NCBI GenBank assembly: GCA_001799285.1
Contig: MGTD01000011.1
Location: forward strand, 809-64,808
Source: Deltaproteobacteria bacterium RIFOXYD12_FULL_56_24
GTDB lineage: Bacteria; Desulfobacterota; Desulfobulbia; Desulfobulbales; Desulfurivibrionaceae
Reading direction: 5' to 3'
DNA length: 64,000 bases
Part shown: positions 32,839-42,342 of the stretch, piece after piece
Layout: each line of letters begins with the position of its first letter
Position numbering within the stretch: the stretch's first letter is position 1
The notes under the pieces: model-generated
Database searches by the model: none
Told to the model about the DNA's origin: nothing
Seen by the model: the letters and a program-made list of their open reading frames with translations, nothing else
Position numbers and translations under genes: made by a program

Positions 32839-33896
32839 GCGTTTTCCTCAACATCAATAATCGCAAAATCGGCATAGACTACCCAGTCTACATAATCGCC
32901 GAAATGAGCGCCAATCATAACCAGGACTTCGACCAAGCCGTACGGATCATCGAGGCGGCCAAAGAGGCGGGCGCCGATGCGATTAAACTCCAGACCTATA
33001 CCGCCGATACTCTGACCATCAACAGCGATAAAGAGTGGTTTCGAATCAAGGGCACGGCCTGGCAGGGCCGCAATCTCTACGACTTGTATCAGGAGGCTTA
33101 CACCCCTTGGGAATGGCAGCCGCGTCTGCTGGAAGCGGCAAAGCAAATGGGGCTTGCCTGTTTTTCCACCCCTTTTGATGCCAGCGCCATAGATTTTCTC
33201 GAATCGATCAAGGTTCCGGCCCACAAGGTCGCTTCCTTTGAGCTGGTTGATCTGCCTCTCCTCAAAAAAATCGGGGCTACCGGCAAACCGGTGATCATGT
33301 CCACAGGTATGGCCACCCTGGCTGAAATCGACGAAGCGGTGCGAACCCTGCGGGAAGCAGGGTGTCCCGGTCTGGCCCTGCTCAAATGTACCAGCGCTTA
33401 CCCTGCTTCTCCGGAGGCGATGAATCTGCGGACTATACCTCATCTGGCTGAGGCTTTCGGTGTGGTGGCCGGGCTTTCCGATCACACCCTGGGAATCGCG
33501 GTGCCAGTGGCGGCGGTGGCCTTGGGGGCGAAGATCATTGAGAAACATCTCACCCTCTCCCGCGCCGAGGCTGGGCCGGATAGCGGTTTTTCCCTGGAAC
33601 CGACCGAGTTCAAGGCGATGGTGGCGGCGGTGCGCGAGGTAGAGCAGGCTCTGGGAGCGGTGTGTTACACCCTGAGCAAAGAGGAAGAGGCCAGCCGGGT
33701 ATTCCGGCGTTCACTCTTTGTGGTCAGAAATGTCCAGGCCGGTGAGCCGTTCACCAGCGATAATGTCCGCTCCATCCGTCCAGGCCACGGCCTGCCGCCG
33801 CGTTGTTTTGACTTGGTTCTGGGTCGGCGGGCCACCCGTGATATTGCACGTGGCACCCCTTTTAAATGGGAGTTTGTTGGGGAGGTTGGGGGATGA
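32835..33896 (+). CDS. pseI: Pseudaminic acid synthase (PseI)
   Basis: Condenses the 2,4-diacetamido-trideoxy altrose with phosphoenolpyruvate. It is a NeuB-family barrel (AEMSANHNQDFDQAVRII, GADAIKLQTYTADTLT, STPFDASAIDFLE, GLSDHTLG) with a C-terminal SAF/antifreeze-like domain (RRSLFVVRNVQAGEPFTSDNVRSIRPG split near residue 290-320). The 353-residue length is typical. Starts inside the PseG-PseH stop. Confidence 0.96.
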   Translation: MSVFLNINNRKIGIDYPVYIIAEMSANHNQDFDQAVRIIEAAKEAGADAIKLQTYTADTLTINSDKEWFRIKGTAWQGRNLYDLYQEAYTPWEWQPRLLEAAKQMGLACFSTPFDASAIDFLESIKVPAHKVASFELVDLPLLKKIGATGKPVIMSTGMATLAEIDEAVRTLREAGCPGLALLKCTSAYPASPEAMNLRTIPHLAEAFGVVAGLSDHTLGIAVPVAAVALGAKIIEKHLTLSRAEAGPDSGFSLEPTEFKAMVAAVREVEQALGAVCYTLSKEEEASRVFRRSLFVVRNVQAGEPFTSDNVRSIRPGHGLPPRCFDLVLGRRATRDIARGTPFKWEFVGEVGG

Positions 33897-34621
33897 AGGT
33901 GGCGATTATACCGGCCCGGGGCGGCAGCAAGCGGATTCCGGGCAAGAACATCAAGCTGTTTGCAGGCAAACCGGTTATCGCCTGGTCCATTGAGGCGGCC
34001 CGGCAGTCGGAGTTGTTCGATCGGATCATCGTCTCCACCGACTCTGAAGAGATTGCGGCAGTGGCCCGCGAGTATGGCGCAGAAACCCCTTTCATGCGGC
34101 CGGCTCAATTGGCTGATGACTTTACCCCTACCGCCGATGTTATCCTCCATGTCCTTGACTGGCTTGGCGAGCATGGGGCGATGGCCGACCATGCCTGTTG
34201 CCTTTATGCCACAGCCCCTTTTGTCCAGCCGGGTTTTCTCTGGCAAGGCTTCGATATTTTGCGGCAAAGTGGGGCTGCCTCAGTGTTTACGGTAACCAGC
34301 TATCCGGCTTCGATTTACCGGGCGTTGAAAATTGAGGAAGACGGCCATCTGGCTATGGTCTGGCCGAAATATGAGCTGACTCGTTCCCAGGATCTGCCGG
34401 GAAGTTATCATGATGCCGGACAGTTCTATTGGCTTGATGCTCGGCGGTTTTCTGCCGGGAAGAAAATTTACAGTTATGATGCCCGGCCAGTAATTTTGCC
34501 CCGCTACTTGGTGCAGGATATCGATACCCCGGAGGATTGGCTGATGGCGGAAGCGATGTATGCGGCTTTGCTGGCACAGGGTAGACTGAACGCAGGCGAA
34601 CGTAAGCAGGAGATACGATGA
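33893..34621 (+). CDS. pseF: Pseudaminic acid cytidylyltransferase (PseF)
   Basis: Activates pseudaminic acid to the CMP-sugar. The nucleotide-binding motif is IPARGGSKRIPGKNIKLF at residues 5-22, then IIVSTDSEEIAAVA, LYATAPFVQPGFL and QDLPGSYHDAGQFYWL. The start at 33893 (ATGA overlap with pseI) begins MKVAIIPARGG, as in homologues. Confidence 0.95.
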   Translation: MKVAIIPARGGSKRIPGKNIKLFAGKPVIAWSIEAARQSELFDRIIVSTDSEEIAAVAREYGAETPFMRPAQLADDFTPTADVILHVLDWLGEHGAMADHACCLYATAPFVQPGFLWQGFDILRQSGAASVFTVTSYPASIYRALKIEEDGHLAMVWPKYELTRSQDLPGSYHDAGQFYWLDARRFSAGKKIYSYDARPVILPRYLVQDIDTPEDWLMAEAMYAALLAQGRLNAGERKQEIR

Positions 34622-35253
34622 TCGTTATTGTCGATAGCAAAATAGCCAACCTGGGTTCGGTGATCGCCGCCTTCAGGCGTCTTGGTGAAACCGTGTCGGT
34701 TTCCGACGATCCGGATACGGTTGTGGCCGCCGATGCTCTGGTCTTGCCGGGCGTTGGGGCCTTCGGCGACGGCATGGAGAGCTTGCGGCGCCGTGGCCTT
34801 GATCTGGCGATCCATTCAGCGGTGCAAGCCGGTAAGCCGATCCTCGGTATCTGTCTCGGCATGCAGCTGCTGGCTGAAGAAAGCGAGGAGTTCGGTGTTC
34901 ATGAGGGGTTGGGTTTGATTCCCGGGCGGATCGTCAAGCTCGTATCAAAACCTGGGGAACGGGTTCCCAATATCGGTTGGTGTGATGTCCGACCCACAAG
35001 GCCATCGGTTCTTTTTCGCCAAACGAGCTCCGGGACGGCTTTTTATTTTGTCCATAGCTATCATTTCCTTTGTGCCGACCAGAACGATGCGGTCGCCGCC
35101 ATCGATTTTGGCCATGCACCGGTAACCGTTGCGGTGGAACGGAAAAACATCTTCGGGGTCCAGTTTCATCCCGAGAAAAGCCAGGATGCCGGGTTGGGAG
35201 TTCTTGAGTCGTTTGTAACCCATATCAAAAAGGGGGCGGATCATGTTGCCTGA
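34618..35253 (+). CDS. HisH-type glutamine amidotransferase for sugar amidation
   Basis: A triad glutaminase like HisH: nucleophile Cys in ILGICLGMQLLAEESEE near residue 79, His and Glu in FGVQFHPEKSQ near 180. With no other his genes beside it and a fused HisF/amidotransferase next, it most likely supplies ammonia for an acetamidino group on the sugar. This follows the HisH2/HisF2/WbpG system of Pseudomonas O antigen and the Ptm/Pse systems of Campylobacter. Overlaps pseF by four bases and the next gene by 11. Confidence 0.9.
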   Translation: MIVIVDSKIANLGSVIAAFRRLGETVSVSDDPDTVVAADALVLPGVGAFGDGMESLRRRGLDLAIHSAVQAGKPILGICLGMQLLAEESEEFGVHEGLGLIPGRIVKLVSKPGERVPNIGWCDVRPTRPSVLFRQTSSGTAFYFVHSYHFLCADQNDAVAAIDFGHAPVTVAVERKNIFGVQFHPEKSQDAGLGVLESFVTHIKKGADHVA

Positions 35254-37345
35254 TAGCGATGCCCCGGTTTTGGGGGCTGTTCGGCCCAGACTTATTCCCT
35301 GTCTGTTGTTGAAGCATGGCTTGATCATGCGGAGCCAGCTTTTTAAGGTTCATCAGGCCATCGGCAATCCCATGAGCACGGTGGAGCGATACTCCCAATG
35401 GAATGTCGATGAGCTGGTTGTCCTCGACATCAGCCGGGACGAGGATTTTCACGATCTGCGCCGGGATGATCTTCAGCAGAACTATCAAGGAAAATCGGCT
35501 CTCGATGTCCTGCGGGCCATTGCCGAGGTCTGTTTTATGCCGCTGACCTTCGGCGGTCGTATCCGTTCGCTTGACGACATCGCGGAGCGGCTTACAGCCG
35601 GAGCCGATAAGGTCACTCTGAACACTGTCGCCATCCAGGACCCGGATTTTATTGCCCAGGCCGCCCGGCGTTTCGGCAGCCAGTGTATCGTGGTTTCCAT
35701 AGACGTGCGTCGTCAGACAAACGGCTATGAGGTATGGGGCGATGGAGGGCGGATGCCGACCGGCCGGAAACCCGAGGACTGGGCGCAGGAGGTGGAGCGT
35801 CTGGGAGCCGGCGAAATTTTGTTGAACTCGATAGACCGTGATGGTTCCGGTCTTGGCTATGATGTCGAGTTGATCCGCCTGGTCGCCGAGGCGGTCACTA
35901 TTCCGGTGGTAGCGCTTGGTGGGGTCGGCCGTTACGAGCATTTCCCAAGCGCCATTAGTCAGGGGCACGCTTCGGCCATGTCTGCCGCCAATATTTTTCA
36001 TTTTTTTGAACTGAGCTATTCACACGCCAAGCAGGCTTGTTTGGATGTCGGTCTGCCTGTCCGGCCGGTCGGGCTTGGCTCCCGTTTTTTGCTCCGTGAA
36101 CAATTGTATGACCGGAAAAAAGAGGATGCTCGTATCCAGGCCCGCTTGGAACGGGCCAAAGCGGCGGATTATTCGAAAAGTCATGCGGTGGGACGGGCAG
36201 AAAAACAGACAGTGCGATGGTGCAGCAAATGTGTGTATCCGGGCATCAGTGCAGCACCCATGGAGTTTGACGGGCAGGGGGTTTGCTCCGGCTGCCGGAT
36301 GGCGGAGATGAAAGAACAGATCCACTCATCCGAATGGACCCGCCGCGGAGAATTGCTCCGTGAGATCGTTGACCGCTATCGTTGCCGGGACGGTAGCCGC
36401 TATGATTGCGTGATTGCAGTCAGTGGCGGCAAGGACAGTTATTTCCAAACCCATGTCATCAAAAATGAGCTGAAACTGAACCCGCTGCTGGTCACTTACA
36501 ATGGCAACAACTGGACCGAGGTCGGTTGGCGCAACATGCTGCACATGAAAGAGGCCTTTGACGTCGATCACCTGTTGATTTCGCCATCGGTTACCGTATT
36601 GAAAAAACTGAATCGGCTGGCCTTTACCGTCATGGGCGACATGAATTGGCACGCCCACATCGGGATCATGACCGCCCCGATGCGGGTGGCGGTCCAGTAT
36701 GGGATCCCTTTGGTTTTTTATGGTGAACATGGCTACCTTGACCTCTGTGGTCAGTTTTCCATGGATGATTTTCCTGAGGTTGCCTATCGCAACCGTCTTG
36801 AGCATTACGGGCGGGGGTACGAATGGACCTATTTTGTCGATCGGGAAGGGCTCACTGCCCGGAACCTCATCCCCTGGCAATACCCGACCGATCAACAGAT
36901 TTTTGATGTGGGTCTGCGCGGCGTTTTTTTGGGGAATTATCTGCCTTGGGAGGCAAATGAACATATCAAGCTGGTGGTCGATCGCTACGGCTTTGAGACA
37001 AGCAGTGAGCCCTTTGACCGCACCTATCGCACCATGTCCAACCTGGACGACATGCACGAAAACGGTGTGCATGACTACCTGAAGTATATCAAGTTCGGCT
37101 ACGGTCGCTGCACCGATCACGCCTGCAAGGATATCCGGGCCGGCCTGCTGAACCGGGATCAGGCAGTCGAGTTGGTCAACCGCTACGATCCGGTGAAGCC
37201 TCGGGATTTGAGGCGCTGGTTGGAATATGTCGGCATGAGCGAAGAGGCTTTCGACCGGATTGCCGATACCTTTCGTGATCCACGGGTGTGGACCATGGCA
37301 AACGGGCGCTGGCAACGGCAGGAACTGCAAAAAAGGATAGAGTAA
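35243..37345 (+). CDS. HisF-like domain fused to N-acetyl sugar amidotransferase (PseA/WbpG type)
   Basis: Residues 1-265 are a HisF-like barrel ([50 protein letters not shown]). The catalytic Asp of true HisF after IPCL is replaced by Leu, as in HisF2 ammonia channels. Residues about 320-700 are an ATP-PPase amidotransferase: a zinc-type Cys set ([10 protein letters not shown] ... [10 protein letters not shown]), the PP-loop [18 protein letters not shown] near residue 390 and [13 protein letters not shown]. WbpG/PseA-type enzymes convert an N-acetyl group to acetamidino. Homologues are normally two proteins; here they form one 700-residue chain. The predicted end product is an acetamidino pseudaminic acid. 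Confidence 0.9.
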   Translation: MLPDSDAPVLGAVRPRLIPCLLLKHGLIMRSQLFKVHQAIGNPMSTVERYSQWNVDELVVLDISRDEDFHDLRRDDLQQNYQGKSALDVLRAIAEVCFMPLTFGGRIRSLDDIAERLTAGADKVTLNTVAIQDPDFIAQAARRFGSQCIVVSIDVRRQTNGYEVWGDGGRMPTGRKPEDWAQEVERLGAGEILLNSIDRDGSGLGYDVELIRLVAEAVTIPVVALGGVGRYEHFPSAISQGHASAMSAANIFHFFELSYSHAKQACLDVGLPVRPVGLGSRFLLREQLYDRKKEDARIQARLERAKAADYSKSHAVGRAEKQTVRWCSKCVYPGISAAPMEFDGQGVCSGCRMAEMKEQIHSSEWTRRGELLREIVDRYRCRDGSRYDCVIAVSGGKDSYFQTHVIKNELKLNPLLVTYNGNNWTEVGWRNMLHMKEAFDVDHLLISPSVTVLKKLNRLAFTVMGDMNWHAHIGIMTAPMRVAVQYGIPLVFYGEHGYLDLCGQFSMDDFPEVAYRNRLEHYGRGYEWTYFVDREGLTARNLIPWQYPTDQQIFDVGLRGVFLGNYLPWEANEHIKLVVDRYGFETSSEPFDRTYRTMSNLDDMHENGVHDYLKYIKFGYGRCTDHACKDIRAGLLNRDQAVELVNRYDPVKPRDLRRWLEYVGMSEEAFDRIADTFRDPRVWTMANGRWQRQELQKRIE

Positions 37346-38421
37346 TGGCTACTGTGACAGAGGGTGGAAATACGGCGGGGCGATTGAGCGAAAACGAAAT
37401 CAGGCCGGCGGAATTGCTTGCCGGGCAGGAGGCCGCTTTTGCCCGCGATGTGGCCCGCTTGCAGCATCGGTTTGCCGAGTTTGTGACGGTCTCCTGCCCG
37501 GCCTGTGGTGCTGCCGGGAGCGAGCAGGCTTTCGAGAAATACGGTTTTTCCTTCAAATCCTGCAATGGCTGTAAGACCCTCTATATGTCGCCTCGCCCGT
37601 CGGAAGAGGTGATGGCCGACTATTACCGCAATTCCGAAAACTATGCCTATTGGGCCGAGCATATTTTCCCAGCCTCGGAGTCCGCCCGCCGGGAGAAGAT
37701 CCACAAACCCTGGCTGGCCAGGGTGTTGGCTTATTGTGATCGCTTTCAGGTTGGGCGAGGTACCTTGCTCGAAATCGGCCCCGGTTTTGGCACCTTTTCT
37801 TCGCTGGCTATTGAGCAGCGGGCCTTTGCGCGGGTGATGGCGGTTGAGCCCACACCCGAACTGGCCGAGGCTTGCCGTCGGCGCGGGGTGGTGGTGTTTG
37901 AAAAAAGGGTGGAAGACCTTGCGGAAGGGGAGATCGCCGAGGCGGATGTGGTGGCCGCCTTTGAAGTGATCGAGCATCTTTTCGAGCCATCGCGACTGCT
38001 TACCGGTATCTCCCGGGTGCTGCGACCAGGAGGATTGCTGGTCCTCTCCTGCCCCAATGGTCAAGGGTTTGATGTCGCTGTCCTGGGGCCGGGCTCCAAG
38101 GCGGTGGATACGGAACATGTCAACCTGTTCAACCCGACTTCGCTCAGCCTTTTGGTGCGCACCTGCGGGTTTGAAGTTTTGGAAGTGAGCACCCCCGGAA
38201 GACTCGATGCCGAGTTTGTCCACGATGTCATCGTCCGGGGTGAATACGATGTGACCGGGCAACCGTTTTTGCGGCGGGTTCTGCTCGATGAGTGGGAGCG
38301 GCTGGGGAGTGATTTTCAGCAATTTCTGGCGGATCATCAGCTGTCTTCCCACCTGTGGCTGGTGGCCAGGAAGCCCGCTGAAGGTAACCGATCACGGGGC
38401 AAATTCACAAAGGTCAAATAA
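37345..38421 (+). CDS. SAM methyltransferase with N-terminal zinc-ribbon
   Basis: Four cysteines (SCPACGA near residue 50 and KSCNGCKTLYMSPRP near 70) form a zinc ribbon typical of sugar- and lipopolysaccharide-locus methyltransferases. The SAM fold follows: LLEIGPGFGTFSSLA, MAVEPTPELAEACRR, VVAAFEVIEHLFEP and LRPGGLLVLSCPN. The target is probably a glycan hydroxyl or amidino group. The ATG overlaps the preceding stop (TAATG). The last dozen codons (GNRSRGKFTKVK) are encoded by structured element copy 4, so the original C-terminus was probably replaced. Confidence 0.88.
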   Translation: MATVTEGGNTAGRLSENEIRPAELLAGQEAAFARDVARLQHRFAEFVTVSCPACGAAGSEQAFEKYGFSFKSCNGCKTLYMSPRPSEEVMADYYRNSENYAYWAEHIFPASESARREKIHKPWLARVLAYCDRFQVGRGTLLEIGPGFGTFSSLAIEQRAFARVMAVEPTPELAEACRRRGVVVFEKRVEDLAEGEIAEADVVAAFEVIEHLFEPSRLLTGISRVLRPGGLLVLSCPNGQGFDVAVLGPGSKAVDTEHVNLFNPTSLSLLVRTCGFEVLEVSTPGRLDAEFVHDVIVRGEYDVTGQPFLRRVLLDEWERLGSDFQQFLADHQLSSHLWLVARKPAEGNRSRGKFTKVK

Positions 38422-38537
38422 CCACGAAACAAGCGACCACAGGGTGCCGCAGGTTGCGGCAAGCGGGACGGCGATGCGTACTTTTGTACATGAGCCGGGC
38501 CGATCGCTGCAAGATGTGGTGCCCTGTGATCGCTTAC
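38384..38537 (+). repeat. Structured palindromic element, copy 4
   Basis: It starts GTAACCGATCACGGGG and ends CCCTGTGATCGCTTAC, which are complementary except for a few positions. A second left arm, AAGCGACCACAGGG, begins at 38431. The inner hairpin is GGCGAT..GTAC-tttt-GTAC..ATCGC. The ACCC/GGGT module present in copies 1, 5 and 8 is missing here. The first 38 bases are coding (end of the methyltransferase). Confidence 0.88.
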
Positions 38538-38577
38538 CGCTGAAGCCCTGCCGGGGAAATAAAGAAAGGAGATGACA

Positions 38578-39210
38578 GTGGAGCAGAAGAAGACGACCAG
38601 GCAGTTGGGGGAATGGGGCGCACAATTCGGCAACGACTACGTGGATCGCAACGACTTTGCCGAATGGAAGCTCGCTCCCGGGGTTGAGGGCTTCCGCCGG
38701 ATGATCGGCGGCCTGGAGCTGGATTCGATTATCGAGGTGGGGAGCAATATAGGCCTCAATCTGGTTTTTCTCGATGCCCTCTTTGGCGGCAAGGTGCGAC
38801 TGCATGCGGTAGAGCCGAACAAGAAGGCCTATGACCGGCTGTTGACTCACAAGATCAATTTGGCCAAGGCCTGGAATTGCAACGGTTTTCAGCTCCCTAT
38901 GGCCGATGCCTCGGTGGATCTGGCTTTCACCAATGGGGTGCTGATCCATATTGCCCCGGACGATCTGGGCCCGATCACCGATGAAATCGTTCGGGTTTCG
39001 AAGCGGTACGTCCTCTGCAGCGAATACTTTTCCCATACTCCAGAGGGAAAACCCTACCATGGGCAGGACGGTCTGCTCTTCAAGCGGGATTTTGGGTCAT
39101 TTTACCTTGATCGCCACCCGCAACTAAAGGTGGTTGATTACGGTTTTTTGTGGCAGCGGGAATTAGAGATATTCGACGATCTCAACTGGTGGCTGTTTGA
39201 AAAAGTGTAA
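38578..39210 (+). CDS. Pseudaminic acid biosynthesis-associated methyltransferase
   Basis: It matches the methylase type that accompanies pse clusters: QLGEWGAQFGNDYVDRN at the N-terminus, SIIEVGSNIGLNLVFLDALF as SAM motif, LHAVEPNKKAYDRL, then LAFTNGVLIHIAPDDL and LCSEYFSHTPEGKPYHGQ. The GTG at 38578 is preferred over the ATG at 38572: AAAGGAG abuts the ATG but is six bases from the GTG. It may act on the sugar or on the flagellin. Confidence 0.9.
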   Translation: MEQKKTTRQLGEWGAQFGNDYVDRNDFAEWKLAPGVEGFRRMIGGLELDSIIEVGSNIGLNLVFLDALFGGKVRLHAVEPNKKAYDRLLTHKINLAKAWNCNGFQLPMADASVDLAFTNGVLIHIAPDDLGPITDEIVRVSKRYVLCSEYFSHTPEGKPYHGQDGLLFKRDFGSFYLDRHPQLKVVDYGFLWQRELEIFDDLNWWLFEKV

Positions 39211-39228
39211 CTACCCAGAGGGAACATC

Positions 39229-42069
39229 ATGAACCTGGACCACGACTATTTTGAGGAAAACCTTGCTCTGCTCAAGGAGCATCACCCCCAAGTCTGGCAG
39301 ATGGTGCTGGATTATGCCGGCGAACCCTTCGGCGAACTTCAGCCTGCCGAAGATGGCAAGCCGAACCTTTTGGTCCGTCGAGATGATGGCGAGGCAATCT
39401 TACTCCATGACCCCAGCGCCCCTCTTACCGAGTTGGCCGGCTATTATAATCTGGTGCCGGAAAACGCCACCGGCGTAGCGGTGTTCATCGGTATGGGCCT
39501 GGGCTATACCCCGCCTGAGATGCTGTCAACCCGCAAGCAACTACGCCACCTGGCGATAGTGGAGCCGGAAACCGGGCTTTTCATTCAAGCCCTCCATGCC
39601 ACGGACCTATCCCGGCTCTTCACCGACCGCCGGGTAAGCATCGCCATTGGCTCGGAGATCAATGTCCCCTTCCTCCTTGCCCCCATGTCCCGTGCCTTGC
39701 AATTGGAAAGCCTGCATATCCTCCGGCATTCTCCTTGTTTTCAGATTGCGCCGGAAGCCTACACGGCCATGCACGATGAGATATTCAAGCACGGCAACGC
39801 CTATAATACCGGCGGCAACACCATTAGCGCGTATGGCGGAAAATTCATCGACAACCGGCTCCGGCATCTGAGCGCCATCCACCACCAGCAATTGCTCGAA
39901 CATCTTAAGGATGCCTTTGCCGGAGTGCCGGCGATCATCGTGGCAGGTGGACCCTCTCTGAACAAAAACATTCATCTGCTGCAAAAGGCAAAGGGAAGGG
40001 CGGTGATCATTGCTGCGGATACTGTGTTGCCCGCTCTGCTGGCCCACGGGGTGACCCCTGATTTTACTTCCTGTATAGATATGCAGGATATCACTCTCGA
40101 AAAAATTATCGATGTCGCCGCCAAGGCCACCGAAACCTCTCTGGTCTGCTCCTCCTGGTTGACGCCGATGGTGGCGAAGAATTTTCCCGCCCGCCAAGTC
40201 TACTGGACTTTCATGGCCAAACACATGGAAAAGTGGCTCAATAATCTCCTGGAGGGCAAGGTTCTCACCACCGGCGCCGGCACCGTTGCCCAGATGAACT
40301 TTATTGCCGCCTACCTGCTGGGCTGCTCACCCATTGTCTTTGTCGGGCAGGATTTGGCCTTTTCCGAGCAGGAGAGCCATGCCCTGCACACCTCGCTGAC
40401 CGGCAGGGATGAATTGAAAGCGATTGAGGCCCGGGGGGAAATCCTCTGGGTCGATGGCTATGGCGGCGGCAAGGTCGCGACCTATCGGGCCTATCTTGGA
40501 TTCAAGCACCATTTCGAGCAGGCCATGGCGGCGGCTAAGGATCGACAATTTATCAACGCCACCGAGGGCGGGGTCCGTCTGGAAGGGGCGGAAGAGCTGT
40601 CGTTGCGGGAGGTGATTGCCCGCCATTGCCAACAGGAAATCGATGTCGCCGCAGTTATCAAGGAAGCGGAAGGGAGTGGCCGGATGCCAGGTCGGCGGCG
40701 AATGATCGATGAATTGGCCCGAATGAACAAAGCCATTGCCGGGATCGAAAAGGATATGGCCAACTTGGATGATCTGGCCGCAAAGCTCACCGGGCAAATC
40801 ACCAAGTTGCAGGGGGAGGGCGGCCTCTGCCGAAAATTCGAAACCCTGCCCGTGACCCTGCAACGGCAATTCATCGAACTGGATGCCATAAACGCCAGGC
40901 TGGATAAGGCCAAGGTCTGGTCCTTGCTGGAGGAGGCGACCATGGAAGGGTTGCGCTTGAGCGAGCGCTTGAACCATGAGGTCAGAGAGGCGGCCGATCA
41001 ACCCGACCGGTACCTCGAATGGCTGAGCCGGTCCATCAACCGCTTTGTCCTGATCAGTCGTTTCCGGCATCAGGTCTTGGCTCCTTTCAGTTTGCGGGTA
41101 AAAGAGCTGCATCACCGCCTCCATCGGGAGGATTTCCTACTCAAGAAACTCGCCAAACCAAAGGGCGATATTGGGGAGCCCCTGTTGGAGTTGCTGCGGC
41201 TCTATTTTGAAAACGGCGATCATGTCCTGCTTGAAAAAACCATTGCGGCTTATTGTCCGGATCATGCCGATTCGCCGGAGTTTTCCTTTTACCTTGGGGT
41301 AATCGCGGCCCATCGCTGCCAGTTTGAGGCAATGGAACGCAGTTTCGCCAGGGCCGAGGAGCTTGATTCCACCTGGGCGGAGCGGATCGGTGCCTGCAGG
41401 CTTACGCTTGCCGAGCGCTATCTCGGGTTTTACCGGGAATGGCGGCAAAACGACCGGATGGTCGCCCTGCGGATGTTGCTCAAGGCGCTTCGCTATACCC
41501 ATGAGCACTCGGACCTGGCTTCGGCGGTCAACGCCGAGATCGACCGGGTGTTGTCCCGCCTGGAGACTGCGGCCGATTTGGCCGAATCACTGGAGTACTT
41601 CAGCCGGGAATTGACCGACAATGCCGACCTGTCCGCCCTTGTTGCCCCGGAGAAAAGGGCGGCCATTTTTCTGGCGCAGGGGCAGATGCTTTTCGGCCAA
41701 GACGATTACCCCGATGCTTTGGCCTGTTTCGAACGGGCCGCCGGGCTTTGCCCGAACGAGGCCACAACCTGGGTCGCGATTTTCGAGGCCGCCTTTAATG
41801 GTCAAGATTTTGACCAGGCGCTGGCAGCCCTGAATCGGGCGGTGGAACTGGATCACTCCCTGGCCTGCCACTGGGAGGAGCTGGGCGACCTGCTTCTCGC
41901 CGCAGGCCAGCCGACCGATGCTCTGGCCGCCTACGAAAAATGCTATACCCTGCTGCCGAGCTGGTCGCACCTGCTCAAGAAAATCGGCGACTGCTATCTG
42001 GCCCTAGATCAACCGGAGGCAGCTTACGAGGCCTATCGACAACTCAAGGAACGATTGGCTGCAGGCTGA
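39229..42069 (+). CDS. Motility accessory factor (Maf, DUF115) glycosyltransferase with C-terminal TPRs
   Basis: Maf proteins transfer nonulosonic acids onto flagellin Ser/Thr. The DUF115/MAF_flag10 core is at about residues 180-410: YNTGGNTISAYGG, AIIVAGGPSLNKNIHLLQ near 242, IIAADTVLPALLAHGVTPDFT, VFVGQDLAFSEQESHA and GGKVATYRAYLGFK. A helical middle follows, then tetratricopeptide-like repeats from about 780 to 945 (AIFLAQGQMLFGQDDYPDAL, HWEELGDLLLAAGQPTDAL, LLKKIGDCYLALDQPEAAY). At 946 residues it is longer than most Maf proteins, and the TPRs are a possible docking surface for flagellin. GAGGGAAC precedes the ATG. A strong terminator follows, then the flagellin gene. Confidence 0.9.
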   Translation: MNLDHDYFEENLALLKEHHPQVWQMVLDYAGEPFGELQPAEDGKPNLLVRRDDGEAILLHDPSAPLTELAGYYNLVPENATGVAVFIGMGLGYTPPEMLSTRKQLRHLAIVEPETGLFIQALHATDLSRLFTDRRVSIAIGSEINVPFLLAPMSRALQLESLHILRHSPCFQIAPEAYTAMHDEIFKHGNAYNTGGNTISAYGGKFIDNRLRHLSAIHHQQLLEHLKDAFAGVPAIIVAGGPSLNKNIHLLQKAKGRAVIIAADTVLPALLAHGVTPDFTSCIDMQDITLEKIIDVAAKATETSLVCSSWLTPMVAKNFPARQVYWTFMAKHMEKWLNNLLEGKVLTTGAGTVAQMNFIAAYLLGCSPIVFVGQDLAFSEQESHALHTSLTGRDELKAIEARGEILWVDGYGGGKVATYRAYLGFKHHFEQAMAAAKDRQFINATEGGVRLEGAEELSLREVIARHCQQEIDVAAVIKEAEGSGRMPGRRRMIDELARMNKAIAGIEKDMANLDDLAAKLTGQITKLQGEGGLCRKFETLPVTLQRQFIELDAINARLDKAKVWSLLEEATMEGLRLSERLNHEVREAADQPDRYLEWLSRSINRFVLISRFRHQVLAPFSLRVKELHHRLHREDFLLKKLAKPKGDIGEPLLELLRLYFENGDHVLLEKTIAAYCPDHADSPEFSFYLGVIAAHRCQFEAMERSFARAEELDSTWAERIGACRLTLAERYLGFYREWRQNDRMVALRMLLKALRYTHEHSDLASAVNAEIDRVLSRLETAADLAESLEYFSRELTDNADLSALVAPEKRAAIFLAQGQMLFGQDDYPDALACFERAAGLCPNEATTWVAIFEAAFNGQDFDQALAALNRAVELDHSLACHWEELGDLLLAAGQPTDALAAYEKCYTLLPSWSHLLKKIGDCYLALDQPEAAYEAYRQLKERLAAG

Positions 42070-42096
42070 TCTGGTTAACATAAGTGTGGCTACTTG

Positions 42097-42150
42097 GCCG
42101 ATTGGTTCCGGATTAAATTCGTCCGGAACCAATCGGCTTTTCTTTTTTTA
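42097..42150 (+). terminator. Rho-independent terminator of the pse/maf operon
   Basis: A perfect 16-bp stem, GCCGATTGGTTCCGGA (42097-42112) with TCCGGAACCAATCGGC (42122-42137), followed by TTTTCTTTTTTT. It lies 27 bases after the maf stop and separates the sigma-54 operon from the flagellin gene. Confidence 0.92.
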
Positions 42151-42189
42151 TGGCGCCAGCTCCGGGCTTCATAAAAAAACCTGATTAGC

Positions 42190-42322
42190 GCTAATTTTCC
42201 GCAATAAGCCCGTCATCCCCGAATGTTTTTATCGGGGATCCATGATTTCGGTCAGTTAGAACTGGATTCCCGATTAGAAGCGCTTCGGGAATGACAATTT
42301 TAGTGTCCAGCGGAAGATTAGC
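42190..42322. repeat. Nested inverted-repeat element upstream of the flagellin promoter
   Basis: The outer arms are GCTAATTTTCCGC (42190-42202) and GCGGAAGATTAGC (42310-42322), complementary at 12 of 13. The inner element at 42212-42295 has ends GTCATCCCCGAA and TTCGGGAATGAC and internal CCCCGAT/ATCGGGG pairs. The inner part resembles the 'GTCATTCCCG...CGGGAATCCAG' repeats common in proteobacterial intergenic DNA. Confidence 0.7.
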
Positions 42323-42342
42323 ACTTTCAAGTAAAAAAACAC

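Noticed and set aside
34618-37345. hisH/hisF as histidine biosynthesis genes
   Set aside because: The barrel lacks the first catalytic Asp, is fused to a sugar amidotransferase and lies within the pse operon; a role in sugar amidation fits better.
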